This document shows positions 26,693 through 34,890 of a DNA stretch of 64,000 bases, in pieces. Each line of letters opens with the position of its first letter. Within the stretch, counting starts at the first letter, position 1. Below the pieces are notes generated by a model. It saw only the letters and a list, made by a program, of their open reading frames with translations, was not told the origin of the DNA and did no database searches. The position numbers and the translations under genes are program-made. Source of the stretch: Lacihabitans sp. CCS-44 (GTDB lineage: Bacteria; Bacteroidota; Bacteroidia; Cytophagales; Spirosomataceae); contig NZ_RJUE01000060.1 in NCBI RefSeq assembly GCF_024343735.1, forward strand, positions 372,001 through 436,000. The letters run 5' to 3'.

Positions 26693-28783
26693 ATGAAAAC
26701 TCGCTTGATTTTATCCTTATTCCTTATCATTTGTCAGGCTGTTAATGCACAAAATGGCCAGAAAGAAAAACTACTTTTTGGTGTAGCATATTACGACGAA
26801 TATATGCCATATGAACGCCTTGAAAAAGACGTAGCAATGATGAAAGATGCAGGCATAAACGTGGTCAGAATTGCGGAATCAACTTGGAGTACAGTGGAGC
26901 CACAAGACAATGTTTGGGATTTTAAAAGCATAGACCGAGTTTTGGCAGCCATGCACAAAGGCGGCATTAAGGTCATTATTGGTACCCCAACTTATGCTTT
27001 TCCAACATGGTTGGCAAAAAAATATCCTGAAATCTTGGCCACAACCGCGAGAGGAAAAAACCAATATGGAGCCAGGCAAAACATGGACATTACGAATGAG
27101 CATTTTAGGTTTCATGCCGAGCGAGTGATTCGTAAAATCATGGAACACGTGAAAGACCATCCGGCCATAATAGGCTATCAAGTAGATAACGAAACAAAAC
27201 ATTATGGTACAGCAGGGCCAAATGTACAAAAGGCATTTGTACAATACATGAAAGACAAATTTAAGACCTTAGATGCTGTAAATAAGGAATTTGGGTTAGA
27301 TTATTGGAGTAATAGAATCAACAATTGGGATGATTTTCCTACTGTAAACGGGACACAGAGTGCATCAATCAATGCCAGTTTGAACTCAGAATTTTCGAAA
27401 TTTCAACGCCAAATCGTAACGGATTATTTGACTTGGCAAACCAAAATAGTGAAAGAATATGCAAAACCAAGTCAGTTTGTAACACAGAATTTTGACCTCG
27501 AATGGAGAGGGTATTCTTATGGAATTCAGCCAGATGTGGATCATTTTGCAGCCGCCAAAGCTCTTGACGTGGCTGGAATCGACATTTATCACCCAACACA
27601 AGACAATCTTACAGGTATAGAAATTTCGTTAGGTGGCGATTTAACTCGGTCAATGAAAGGGGGCAAAAACTTTTTTGTTATTGAAACCGAAGCACAAGGT
27701 TTTGCACAATGGGTGCCATATCCCAATCAGTTGCGTTTACAGGCCTTTAGTCATCTGGCATCAGGGGCAAATATGCTCGAATACTGGCACTGGCATTCTA
27801 TCCACAACTCTGCCGAGACGTATTGGAAAGGATTGCTAAGCCACGATTTTGAGCCAAATCCAACCTACAACGAAGCCAAAACTATTGGAAAAGATTTTGA
27901 TAGATTGAGTGAGAAACTCATCGATTTGAAGAAAAGCAACGAGGTGGCCATATTGTTCAGCAACGAAGCCCTTACGGCATTCAATGCTTTCAGTTTTGGT
28001 TGGGGAGCAAGAGAAAACTACAACGATATTCTTCGCCCATATTACGATGCTTTGTACAAAATGAATGTAGGAACTGATTTTATTGATGGAACTAAGAATC
28101 CGGAGTTGAGCAAATACAAACTAATCGTTGTTCCAGCATTATATGCCGCTTCCGACGATTTATTGAAAAAACTCAATCAGTTCGTAAAAGATGGCGGGCA
28201 TGTACTTTATACTTTCAAAAGTGGGTTTTCAGACGAAAACGTGAAAGTAAGAACCAGTATTCAGCCCGGTATCATCAACGAAGCTTGCGGAATTTCGTAC
28301 AGCCAGTTCACGATTCCTCAAAATATTTCTCTAAAAGGCGACCCTTTTGGTGCAGGAAAAGAAAACACGGTAAATTCCTGGATGGAGTTGATAACGCCCA
28401 CAACAGCCAAAGTTTTGGCCTATTACGACCATCCGTCTTGGGGAACTTATGCGGCAGTAACACAAAACCAATTTGGTAAGGGCACCGCCACTTATGTAGG
28501 TTGTATGACTACCCAAACCTTGACCGAAAAAATAGTAAAAAGTACGCTCGAAAAAACCAACCTTTGGAAAACAGAACAACAATTTGCCTTCCCAATTATC
28601 CTAAAATCAGGAGTAAACCAGCAAGGTAAAAACATTCGTTATTTCTTTAATTATTCGGCTGTACCACAGAAAATACAATATTCTTTTAAAAAGGGGAAAG
28701 AATTGCTTTCGAACAAAGTAGTTTCTGCTAACAGCCCCTTAGATTTAGAAGCTTGGGGAGTTTTGATTGTGGAGGAGGATTGA
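26693..28783 (+). CDS. Secreted beta-galactosidase, GH42
   Basis: The 696-residue enzyme has a signal peptide (residues 1-19, ending VNA) and a GH42 TIM-barrel starting FGVAYYDEYMPYERLEKD. The acid/base is E167 in GYQVDNE, and the nucleophile is probably E331 or E333 in IETEAQGF. The barrel is followed by the trimerisation-like alpha/beta domain (from about 415, AILFSNEALTAFNAF) and a C-terminal beta domain. It should release galactose from beta-galactosides outside the cytoplasm. It neighbours GH39 and an oxidoreductase, but no transporter or regulator is adjacent. A perfect 16-base-stem hairpin follows the stop codon. Confidence 0.92.
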   Translation: MKTRLILSLFLIICQAVNAQNGQKEKLLFGVAYYDEYMPYERLEKDVAMMKDAGINVVRIAESTWSTVEPQDNVWDFKSIDRVLAAMHKGGIKVIIGTPTYAFPTWLAKKYPEILATTARGKNQYGARQNMDITNEHFRFHAERVIRKIMEHVKDHPAIIGYQVDNETKHYGTAGPNVQKAFVQYMKDKFKTLDAVNKEFGLDYWSNRINNWDDFPTVNGTQSASINASLNSEFSKFQRQIVTDYLTWQTKIVKEYAKPSQFVTQNFDLEWRGYSYGIQPDVDHFAAAKALDVAGIDIYHPTQDNLTGIEISLGGDLTRSMKGGKNFFVIETEAQGFAQWVPYPNQLRLQAFSHLASGANMLEYWHWHSIHNSAETYWKGLLSHDFEPNPTYNEAKTIGKDFDRLSEKLIDLKKSNEVAILFSNEALTAFNAFSFGWGARENYNDILRPYYDALYKMNVGTDFIDGTKNPELSKYKLIVVPALYAASDDLLKKLNQFVKDGGHVLYTFKSGFSDENVKVRTSIQPGIINEACGISYSQFTIPQNISLKGDPFGAGKENTVNSWMELITPTTAKVLAYYDHPSWGTYAAVTQNQFGKGTATYVGCMTTQTLTEKIVKSTLEKTNLWKTEQQFAFPIILKSGVNQQGKNIRYFFNYSAVPQKIQYSFKKGKELLSNKVVSANSPLDLEAWGVLIVEED

Positions 28784-28792
28784 TACATAGAA

Positions 28793-28827
28793 TTATTCTG
28801 AGACTCAATTTTTGAGTCTCAGAATAA
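28793..28827. terminator. Bidirectional hairpin between GH42 and oxidoreductase genes
   Basis: TTATTCTGAGACTCAA at 28793-28808 pairs perfectly with TTGAGTCTCAGAATAA at 28812-28827 around a 3-base loop. It lies between two convergent genes. There is no long T-run, but stem strength and position argue for a transcript end. Confidence 0.7.
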
Positions 28828-28835
28828 ATACAGAA

Positions 28836-29921
28836 TTATATCTTCACCACCCCACCACTCTTCACCGATTTATAAATAGCTTCTACCACTCTAATATCCC
28901 TCAAACCCTCCTCACCTGGAACTAGCATAGGCTTTTTCTCAATGATAGACAGTGCGTCTTCGTCCAGTTGTTTGGGTTGTTGGCTTGGCAATGGAAAGTT
29001 TATTATTGTTCCGTCAGACATGCTGCCTTTGTTGTTGCCGTAGCCGCTTTGTGGTTCCATTTTTAACCAACCTTTTTCGTAGTTTACTTGCAGGTGGTTC
29101 ATGTTTATTCCAAAACTCGACTGGCAAGCCGCTTTCGCTCCCGAAGGAAACTCCAACTGGAACATCATCGTTTCCTCAACTTCTTTGTATATTTCGGGGC
29201 GAGTTGTGGAGGCTTGTGCTATTACACTTATAGGCTCTTCGCCCGCAGCCATACGTGCTCCTTGCAGTGCATATACACCCATATCGCCCATTACACCGCC
29301 GCCCAAGGCTTTGTTTTGTTTCCAGTGCGTGGTGCGGCCATCAAAATATCCAGCGGCAGAATTTATCATTTTTGGCTTTCCAAATGGTCGTTCTTTGGCC
29401 ACTTTTATTACTTGCTGAAGATTTGGGTCGTGTTGACAACGGTAGCCAATAGAAAGCTTTACGTTGTTTTTGTTACAGGCGTCTATCATGGCTTGGCAGT
29501 CGGCCACAGAGGGAGCCATGGGTTTTTCACAAAAAATATGTTTGCCTGTAGCCGCTCCTCGTACCACAAACTCGCGGTGCATTGATGGCGGTAAAATGAC
29601 ATAAATAATGTCAATGTCGGGGTTGTTGGCTATTTGGTCGAAGTTGTTGTAGTCGTAAATATTTTTATCGGCTAGTCCATATTTGTTTTTCCAAATTTCT
29701 ACTTTTGAAGGTGTACCTGTCACGATGCCTTTTAATTCGCAATGTTCGGTTTTGAGTAATGCTGGAGCAATCAAATCGGTGCTATAGTAGCCCAAGCCTA
29801 CCAATGCTATGCCCAATTTGGTCTTTTGTGGCTGGGTGGCTTTGAGCAATACATGTGGCGAAAAAACGGCCGAAGCAGCAATCAAACCAGTACTTTTTAA
29901 GAAATCCCTTCTGTTTTTCAT
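28836..29921 (-). CDS. Gfo/Idh/MocA family oxidoreductase with Tat signal
   Basis: The 361-residue protein starts at 29921 with a twin-arginine signal (MKNRRDFLKSTGLIAASAV). A Rossmann fold with GIALVGLGYY follows, then the family motif FCEKPMAPS with the conserved EKP lysine, and the C-terminal substrate-binding domain (SAAGYFDGRTTHW, ALGGGVMGDMGVY). Members oxidise or reduce sugars and glycosides with NAD(P); the Tat-exported Bacteroidota forms include glycoside-acting enzymes. A start at 30122 would add 67 residues overlapping the divergent yqgE gene and is rejected. The substrate is unknown. Confidence 0.92.
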   Translation of the reverse strand: MKNRRDFLKSTGLIAASAVFSPHVLLKATQPQKTKLGIALVGLGYYSTDLIAPALLKTEHCELKGIVTGTPSKVEIWKNKYGLADKNIYDYNNFDQIANNPDIDIIYVILPPSMHREFVVRGAATGKHIFCEKPMAPSVADCQAMIDACNKNNVKLSIGYRCQHDPNLQQVIKVAKERPFGKPKMINSAAGYFDGRTTHWKQNKALGGGVMGDMGVYALQGARMAAGEEPISVIAQASTTRPEIYKEVEETMMFQLEFPSGAKAACQSSFGINMNHLQVNYEKGWLKMEPQSGYGNNKGSMSDGTIINFPLPSQQPKQLDEDALSIIEKKPMLVPGEEGLRDIRVVEAIYKSVKSGGVVKI

Positions 29922-29998
29922 TTTGAGGTTATTTTGGTTGAAATAAAATTCTGATTCTATAAATTTCGAAAAATCGTTTTTTATTTGTTTGAAATTTC

Positions 29999-30006
29999 TA
30001 ATTTGC
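29999..30006 (+). promoter_or_regulatory. Promoter-like TAATTTGC before the YqgE gene
   Basis: TAATTTGC lies 20 bases before the ATG at 30027, matching the octamer seen before the CtpA-type and molybdopterin oxidoreductase genes. Confidence 0.4.
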
Positions 30007-30026
30007 CAAAAATACAAAATTTCCTC

Positions 30027-30578
30027 ATGAATGAAACACCAAATGCGGGCAAAGTGCTCATAGCTGAGCCATTTCTGGGAGACCCAAACTTTGAACGAAG
30101 CGTGGTACTCATTTGTGAACACAACGACGAAGGTTCGTTTGGATTGGTGTTAAACAATGTCTCAAAAAACACCATTGCAGACGTAGTCGATGATATTTAT
30201 GTGGAATTTCCGCTTTTTATTGGAGGACCAGTGGAGCAAAATACCCTGCATTTTGTACATCGCCTAGGTCATTTGATTGAAGATTCTATCGATTTAGGCA
30301 ATGGAATTTTTTGGTCGGGCGATTTTGAATCTGTTAAAAGTCTTTTGAGCATTGGTACCATAAAAACAGAAGATATTCGGTTTTTTATTGGTTATTCGGG
30401 TTGGGGTGCTGGTCAGTTAGGAAGCGAATTGGCACAGAACACTTGGATTCTTTCAGACATAAACTCTGAGGTGTTGTTTGAAGAATACACCAATCAATTT
30501 TGGCGAACAGTATTAAAACGGATGGGTGGAGACTACAAGGTTTTGGCCAATTACCCAGTTGATCCTAGGTTAAACTGA
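30027..30578 (+). CDS. YqgE/AlgH family protein
   Basis: The 183-residue protein carries the family's N-terminal signature: GKVLIAEPFLGDPNFERSVVLICEHNDEGSFGLVLN, read across residues 7-42. The later features FIGGPVEQNTLHFVH and RFFIGYSGWGAGQL, and the end WRTVLKRMGGDYKVLANYPVDPRLN, are also typical. The protein is cytoplasmic and of uncertain function; it was linked to alginate regulation in Pseudomonas. The ATG at 30027 matches homologue starts, while 29985 would add 14 residues. It is divergent from the Gfo/Idh/MocA gene and 61 bases upstream of the amidohydrolase. Confidence 0.93.
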   Translation: MNETPNAGKVLIAEPFLGDPNFERSVVLICEHNDEGSFGLVLNNVSKNTIADVVDDIYVEFPLFIGGPVEQNTLHFVHRLGHLIEDSIDLGNGIFWSGDFESVKSLLSIGTIKTEDIRFFIGYSGWGAGQLGSELAQNTWILSDINSEVLFEEYTNQFWRTVLKRMGGDYKVLANYPVDPRLN

Positions 30579-30639
30579 TTTTGAGTGTTGAGTTGTGATG
30601 AATGAGTTGTGAGAATTGAGTTTTTAATAAATATGCATT

Positions 30640-32064
30640 ATGAAAAAAGTTGTCTTTCTTTTTTGTTTGATTTTTGCGGGAAACCTGTTTGCTCAAAATG
30701 AGATTGTGTCGCATCTCGACCAAAACTTCACCAAATATACCCAAATGTCTGATCAGATTTGGCAATGGGCTGAGCCTGGTTATTTGGAGGAAAAAACGTC
30801 TGCTTTGCTGATTAAAGAATTGGAGGCCAATGGGTTTTCTGTAAAAAAAGGTGTGGGAGAAATGACAACGGCTTTTGTGGCAACTTATGGGTCTGGTTAT
30901 CCCACAATAGGTATTTTGGCCGAAATGGATGCCTTGCCGGGTCTTTCACAAGAAGCCATTCCTACCAGAAAAGCCAAAGCACTCAACGGCTACGGCCATG
31001 GATGCGGACATAATCTTTTCGGGGTAGGATCAGTGGCTGCAGCTATTTCTACAAAAGCATGGATGGAAAAAAACAAAATAAAAGGCACCATAAAACTCAT
31101 TGGAACCCCTGCCGAAGAAGGTGCAGGTGGAGGAAAAACATATTTGGTGCAGGCAGGTGTTTTTAAAGATATAGATGCCGTAATCAATTGGCATCCAGGA
31201 GATAATAACAACGCAAGTCCAAACTCTTCATTGGCTTACCGAGTTACAAACTTTACATTTGAAGGCCTAGCTGCACACGCATCAGCAGCACCAGAAAAGG
31301 GTCGTTCGGCTTTAGATGCCGTAGAGGCCATGAATTACATGGTCAACTTAATGAGAGAGCATATTTCACCCGAAACAAGGATTCATTATGTGATAAAGAA
31401 CGGGGGCTTAACTTCCAACATTGTTCCAGACTATGCCATGGTGGAATATACCGTCAGGCACCCATCAGCTAAGGGCTTGGAAGAAGTTTGGAATAGAGTA
31501 CAAAAGGCCGCCCAAGCAGCAGCTTTGGGTACAGAAACAAAGATGAGTTTTGAGATTATGGCGGGTTTGTACAATTTGCTACCTAACGAAACTTTAGCTA
31601 AAGCCATGCAAAAAAACCTTGAAATTGTAGGAGGAGTGAAATTCACCACAGAAGAGAAAAAGTTTGCTGAGGATATCAGAAAGACCGTTTTCTCAAGTTC
31701 TTTGGCCACACTAGAGTCGGCAGACCAAATAAAACCATACACTTCGGGATTGGCTACACCAGCATCAACAGATGTGGGTGATGTGAGTTGGGTGGTTCCT
31801 ACGGCTGGACTTTCTACTGCCACTTGGGTGCCTGGTGTGCCAGCACATAGTTGGCAAGCGGTTGCTTGTAATGGCATGAGTATTGGGCACAAAGGCATGA
31901 TAAATGCAGCTAAAACAATGGCTTTAACTGCAAAAGACTTGTTTTCAGACGCAGATTTGGTTGAGAAATCGAAAGAAGAACTTTATAAAATGCGTGGAGG
32001 CAAAGACTTTGAATACAAGTCACTCGCCGGAGACAGAAAGCCACCATTAGATTATAGAAAATAG
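30640..32064 (+). CDS. Secreted M20 family amidohydrolase (AbgB-like)
   Basis: The 474-residue protein has a signal peptide (residues 1-18, ending LFA) and the M20D metallopeptidase fold. Metal-binding motifs include GILAEMDALPG, YGHGCGHNLFG and GTPAEEGAGGG, and a dimerisation domain carries HASAAPEKGRSALDA. It most resembles p-aminobenzoyl-glutamate hydrolase subunit B and related amidohydrolases that cleave N-acyl or amide bonds. Export to the periplasm suggests scavenging of peptides or acyl-amino acids. The downstream chagasin-like gene is convergent, with a hairpin between them. Confidence 0.9.
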   Translation: MKKVVFLFCLIFAGNLFAQNEIVSHLDQNFTKYTQMSDQIWQWAEPGYLEEKTSALLIKELEANGFSVKKGVGEMTTAFVATYGSGYPTIGILAEMDALPGLSQEAIPTRKAKALNGYGHGCGHNLFGVGSVAAAISTKAWMEKNKIKGTIKLIGTPAEEGAGGGKTYLVQAGVFKDIDAVINWHPGDNNNASPNSSLAYRVTNFTFEGLAAHASAAPEKGRSALDAVEAMNYMVNLMREHISPETRIHYVIKNGGLTSNIVPDYAMVEYTVRHPSAKGLEEVWNRVQKAAQAAALGTETKMSFEIMAGLYNLLPNETLAKAMQKNLEIVGGVKFTTEEKKFAEDIRKTVFSSSLATLESADQIKPYTSGLATPASTDVGDVSWVVPTAGLSTATWVPGVPAHSWQAVACNGMSIGHKGMINAAKTMALTAKDLFSDADLVEKSKEELYKMRGGKDFEYKSLAGDRKPPLDYRK

Positions 32065-32076
32065 GCTTAAGACAAT

Positions 32077-32107
32077 CACTAATACACGTTTTATTTGTGT
32101 ATTAGTG
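32077..32107. terminator. Bidirectional hairpin between amidohydrolase and I42 inhibitor genes
   Basis: CACTAATACAC at 32077-32087 pairs with GTGTATTAGTG at 32097-32107. It lies between two convergent stop codons. The loop and flanks are T/A-rich. Confidence 0.65.
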
Positions 32108-32123
32108 GCAAAAATCACAGAGA

Positions 32124-32480
32124 CTATTCAACATTAACCGTCAAAGTATCCGATTGAGCAGGAGGAACATCTGTTTCCCAAGATCTTCGGTAGGTGAATA
32201 TTATTTGAGTACTACCGGCACTAACACCTTCTATTCTGTATTTAAACTTCGATGGCGTTCCTACCATACCTTCTTTATTTTCAGAGACAATTTCCTCAGA
32301 TATTTTCACTATTTCAGGATTTTCGGCTTTGTACTGCCATGTGTATCCTGTTGTAGGATTTCCTTCTAATTCATGCGTAATACTTTGTCCAATTTTGATG
32401 GTCTTTCCCATAAGTTTATGTTTTTGTTGACAGCTCCATGTGGTGATGGTGATGAGGGCGATGATTAGGTTTTTTTTCAT
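32124..32480 (-). CDS. Chagasin-like (I42) cysteine protease inhibitor lipoprotein
   Basis: The 118-residue protein has a lipoprotein signal with lipobox TTWSC (C17) and a single inhibitor I42 domain. The three inhibitory loops are recognisable: GNPTTGYTW, the GMVGTPS region, and the YRRSWE loop near the C-terminus. Chagasin-type proteins block papain-family cysteine proteases. In a free-living bacterium this would protect the envelope from its own or foreign proteases. No cysteine protease gene is nearby. It follows ArfB on the same strand after a repeat-rich 175-base gap. Confidence 0.88.
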   Translation of the reverse strand: MKKNLIIALITITTWSCQQKHKLMGKTIKIGQSITHELEGNPTTGYTWQYKAENPEIVKISEEIVSENKEGMVGTPSKFKYRIEGVSAGSTQIIFTYRRSWETDVPPAQSDTLTVNVE

Positions 32481-32563
32481 GGTTTTGGTTATTGGTTTGA
32501 TTATTAATGTATTGTGGCTTTACGGTTTGAGGTGTCTGAGTTGCTATGCTTTTTGCAATGATT

Positions 32564-32625
32564 GCGTGTTACTGTGCTTGAGCCGCAATGCGTGTTACTA
32601 TGCTTGAGCCGCAATGCATTGCGGC
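32564..32625. repeat. 26-base tandem repeat plus GCCGCAAT hairpin
   Basis: The unit beginning GCGTGTTACT and ending GAGCCGCAAT occurs at 32564-32589 and 32590-32615 with one difference. The second copy ends in GCCGCAAT-GC-ATTGCGGC (32608-32625), a perfect hairpin, followed by a GC-rich GGCGGCGGCGG run. The GC content is far above the neighbourhood. Confidence 0.7.
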
Positions 32626-32655
32626 TTTACGGCGGCGGCGGATCGGCCTGCTGCA

Positions 32656-33069
32656 CTAGTCGTGCATAGGCCTTGCCCGCATTGCCTTTTTTTCGGCGTT
32701 TACTTTCTTGGTTTTTAGTCTTTTTTCTATTTTTTCGAGTGTTGGTTTGGTTGGTTTTCGCTTTTTAGGCACAGTTAGAGCCGATATCAAGAGTTCCTTG
32801 AACTTCTTGAGAGCCAATTCTTTGTTTTTTAACTGCGACCGACTTTCTTGGCAAACCACCAAAAGTTCGTCTTCTTGGTTAATCTGGTTTTTGAGTTTTT
32901 CTCTGATTTTCTCTTTTTCAGTTTCGTCCAAAAGGGCAGAAGCATTAATATCAAACCTTAATTCTACCTTTGTTTCGACTTTATTGATATTTTGGCCTCC
33001 GGCTCCACTACTTTTTGAAGTATTAAAAACCACCTCACCAGTGAAATCTATTTTTGCGATATTTTTCAT
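32656..33069 (-). CDS. arfB: Alternative ribosome-rescue peptidyl-tRNA hydrolase ArfB
   Basis: ArfB (YaeJ) frees ribosomes stalled without a stop codon: its basic tail enters the empty mRNA channel and its GGQ loop hydrolyses the peptidyl-tRNA. The 137-residue protein has the catalytic motif G24-G25-Q26 within SSGAGGQNINKV, followed by the typical VELRFDI strand and SRSQLKNKELALKKF. It ends in a Lys/Arg-rich tail (RLKTKKVNAEKKAMRARP). The short length and tail separate it from full-length release factors. It lies nine bases after the NagB-like gene, probably on one transcript. Confidence 0.94.
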   Translation of the reverse strand: MKNIAKIDFTGEVVFNTSKSSGAGGQNINKVETKVELRFDINASALLDETEKEKIREKLKNQINQEDELLVVCQESRSQLKNKELALKKFKELLISALTVPKKRKPTKPTLEKIEKRLKTKKVNAEKKAMRARPMHD

Positions 33070-33078
33070 TTCTAAAAA

Positions 33079-33816
33079 TTACAAATTGGCCGCCGCTTCT
33101 TTGTCTATCCATAGCAAACCGTCCTTATGTTTTCTTAAAACAGTAGCGGGAAGTTTTTCGTTTATTTCCTCCGAAATCATTCTTTTAATTATATCGGCTT
33201 TTCCAGCACCATTGGCCATTACCATAGCTTCTTTGGCGTCTAAAAGATGTTTCAATCCGACTGTTATTCCCTTTGTCAAGGGCGTACTCGAATTAAAGTA
33301 TTTTTGCCCAGTAATAGCAGTAACTTCTTCTAAATTAGTCACTTGACAATAGGAATCAAACGAAGAACCAGGTTCATTTAGTCCAAGATGCCCATTTGTT
33401 CCCAAGCCCACAAGGATAAAATCAAGGCCGCCTTTGGCAAATATCAAATCGTCCACCCTTTTACATTCTGATTCTAAATCTTCAGTCATGGAATCAAAAA
33501 AAGCGTAGTTCGATTCAGGAATATTCAAAGGTTTGAGTAGATTTTGTTCTACTATATACCTACAGCTGCCTTCACTTTCGCCCGAAATACCTACCCATTC
33601 GTCTAAGCCGATAATAAAAGTCTGATCAAAGTCTTCTGTTTTGGCCAGTTCAGTTAATTTTTGGTAGGCAAGTATGGGAGTATTGCCAGACGTAAGTACC
33701 AACGTGGCATTTGGCTTATTTCTTACCAATGCTAAAATGTGTTTGGCCACTGCAAGAGAAAGGGCCTCGTGATTGCTAAATACTTCTAAGAGCATTTTTG
33801 AATTATTTGGGGTCAA
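33079..33816 (-). CDS. Glucosamine-/galactosamine-6-phosphate deaminase, NagB-like
   Basis: The 245-residue protein has the NagB/6-phosphogluconolactonase fold with GLDEW (D72-E73) and GLGTNGHLGLNEPG (H143, E148). The NGHLGLNEPG form is closer to galactosamine-6-phosphate isomerase (AgaI) than to the NagB form, so the substrate could be either amino sugar phosphate. The reaction yields a ketose-6-phosphate and ammonia in the cytoplasm. The ATG at 33795 (MLLEVFSN) is an alternative start. It lies upstream of arfB, 9 bases apart, and 41 bases after the SGNH hydrolase. Confidence 0.85.
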   Translation of the reverse strand: MTPNNSKMLLEVFSNHEALSLAVAKHILALVRNKPNATLVLTSGNTPILAYQKLTELAKTEDFDQTFIIGLDEWVGISGESEGSCRYIVEQNLLKPLNIPESNYAFFDSMTEDLESECKRVDDLIFAKGGLDFILVGLGTNGHLGLNEPGSSFDSYCQVTNLEEVTAITGQKYFNSSTPLTKGITVGLKHLLDAKEAMVMANGAGKADIIKRMISEEINEKLPATVLRKHKDGLLWIDKEAAANL

Positions 33817-33857
33817 AACTGTGTTGTTAAATGTTTGGCAATATTAGCCAAATAAAA

Positions 33858-34682
33858 TCACTTTTTATTAAACGCCTTTATTATAGCGTTTGCTATAATC
33901 TCATTGCCATTGTCGGATGGATGAAGTCCGTCATAAGTCATGGCTATGGCATCCTCAGGATATGGATATTCATCTTTTTCAGGATTAAAAGGTATTTTTG
34001 TATAGGCTGGATACTTATATCTCTTACTCAATCCTGTTTTTGGGTCTTTAAGAAGTTTGTATTTCACCGCGTTTTTAACAGATAATTTTTTGTTGTGATA
34101 CAAATCCACCACTTGAATGTTTTCAGCCTTTCCTATTGCCTTTATAGCATCAACAAATTGTTCAAGAAACTGTCCATTTTTGTCTTTATACGACCCGTAA
34201 GCATTGTTTTTCATGTTGGCCAAATAGACAAAATCACCTCTCTGCATAGGAGTAATTAAGACAATTTTGGCATCTTTGTTCAGACTTTTGAGTTTGTCAA
34301 GAATTACTCTGAAAGCTCCATTAACTGTACCAATTCCCGTATTTTTCTCATAATCATCCAAAGTACCGAGCGGTTTTCCTCCCCACCAATCATTTGTGCC
34401 AAGAAAAACAGTGTAAATATCTGCTTTTTCTATTTTTAAATCTTCTATTTTTTCGGCAATTCGAATGGCAGTCCAACCATTATGACCTTGGTTTACATAA
34501 GAAATATGGGGAAGTTTTTCGGTTACTCTTGTCAAATATCCTTTTTTAACGCGATTGCCAGTTTGTTCAGGATGGTCGTTTAGATAGGTAATGGAATCGC
34601 CAATGGCTACCCATTTGATATTTTGAAAAGATAAAGAGCTCAATCCTATAAAAAGGACGAGACTGAAGAGTAGTTTTTTCAT
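33858..34682 (-). CDS. Secreted SGNH/GDSL hydrolase
   Basis: The 274-residue protein has an N-terminal signal peptide (about residues 1-19) and the SGNH blocks: block I IGDSITYL with S30, block II GHNGW, block III FLGTNDWWGG with the Asn, and block V DGLHPSDNG with the Asp-His pair. Such exported esterases remove acetyl or acyl groups from carbohydrates or lipids. It is the first gene of a likely minus-strand run with the NagB-like gene and arfB. A -7 box TAAATTTG lies 26 bases upstream. Confidence 0.88.
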   Translation of the reverse strand: MKKLLFSLVLFIGLSSLSFQNIKWVAIGDSITYLNDHPEQTGNRVKKGYLTRVTEKLPHISYVNQGHNGWTAIRIAEKIEDLKIEKADIYTVFLGTNDWWGGKPLGTLDDYEKNTGIGTVNGAFRVILDKLKSLNKDAKIVLITPMQRGDFVYLANMKNNAYGSYKDKNGQFLEQFVDAIKAIGKAENIQVVDLYHNKKLSVKNAVKYKLLKDPKTGLSKRYKYPAYTKIPFNPEKDEYPYPEDAIAMTYDGLHPSDNGNEIIANAIIKAFNKK

Positions 34683-34708
34683 TTAAAAGGTTGATTTTGA
34701 ATAGAAAA

Positions 34709-34716
34709 CAAATTTA
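34709..34716 (-). promoter_or_regulatory. -7 promoter element TAAATTTG for the SGNH hydrolase gene
   Basis: On the minus strand TAAATTTG matches TAnnTTTG and lies 26 bases before the start at 34682. No clear TTTG -33 element is seen. Confidence 0.45.
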
Positions 34717-34890
34717 TACTATTCTCGAATCTGTTTTTGGTTTTTATAAAAATGTTTTTGAAACTAAATCTTGTCAAAAGAAACTATTTTTGCTCACGAA
34801 AATGTTCTCTAAACAAAGGTGTTACATTTAAAACAAAGAAATATCAGATAGATTTTAAGCTATAAAATCATCGAAATATTTAACTAAAAT

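Noticed and set aside
29088-29585. Long plus-strand open frame opposite the oxidoreductase gene
   Set aside because: It is a mirror frame of a well-supported gene, with no domain or start context of its own.
29922-30122. 67-residue N-terminal extension of the Gfo/Idh/MocA gene
   Set aside because: It overlaps the divergent yqgE start and lies before a complete twin-arginine signal.
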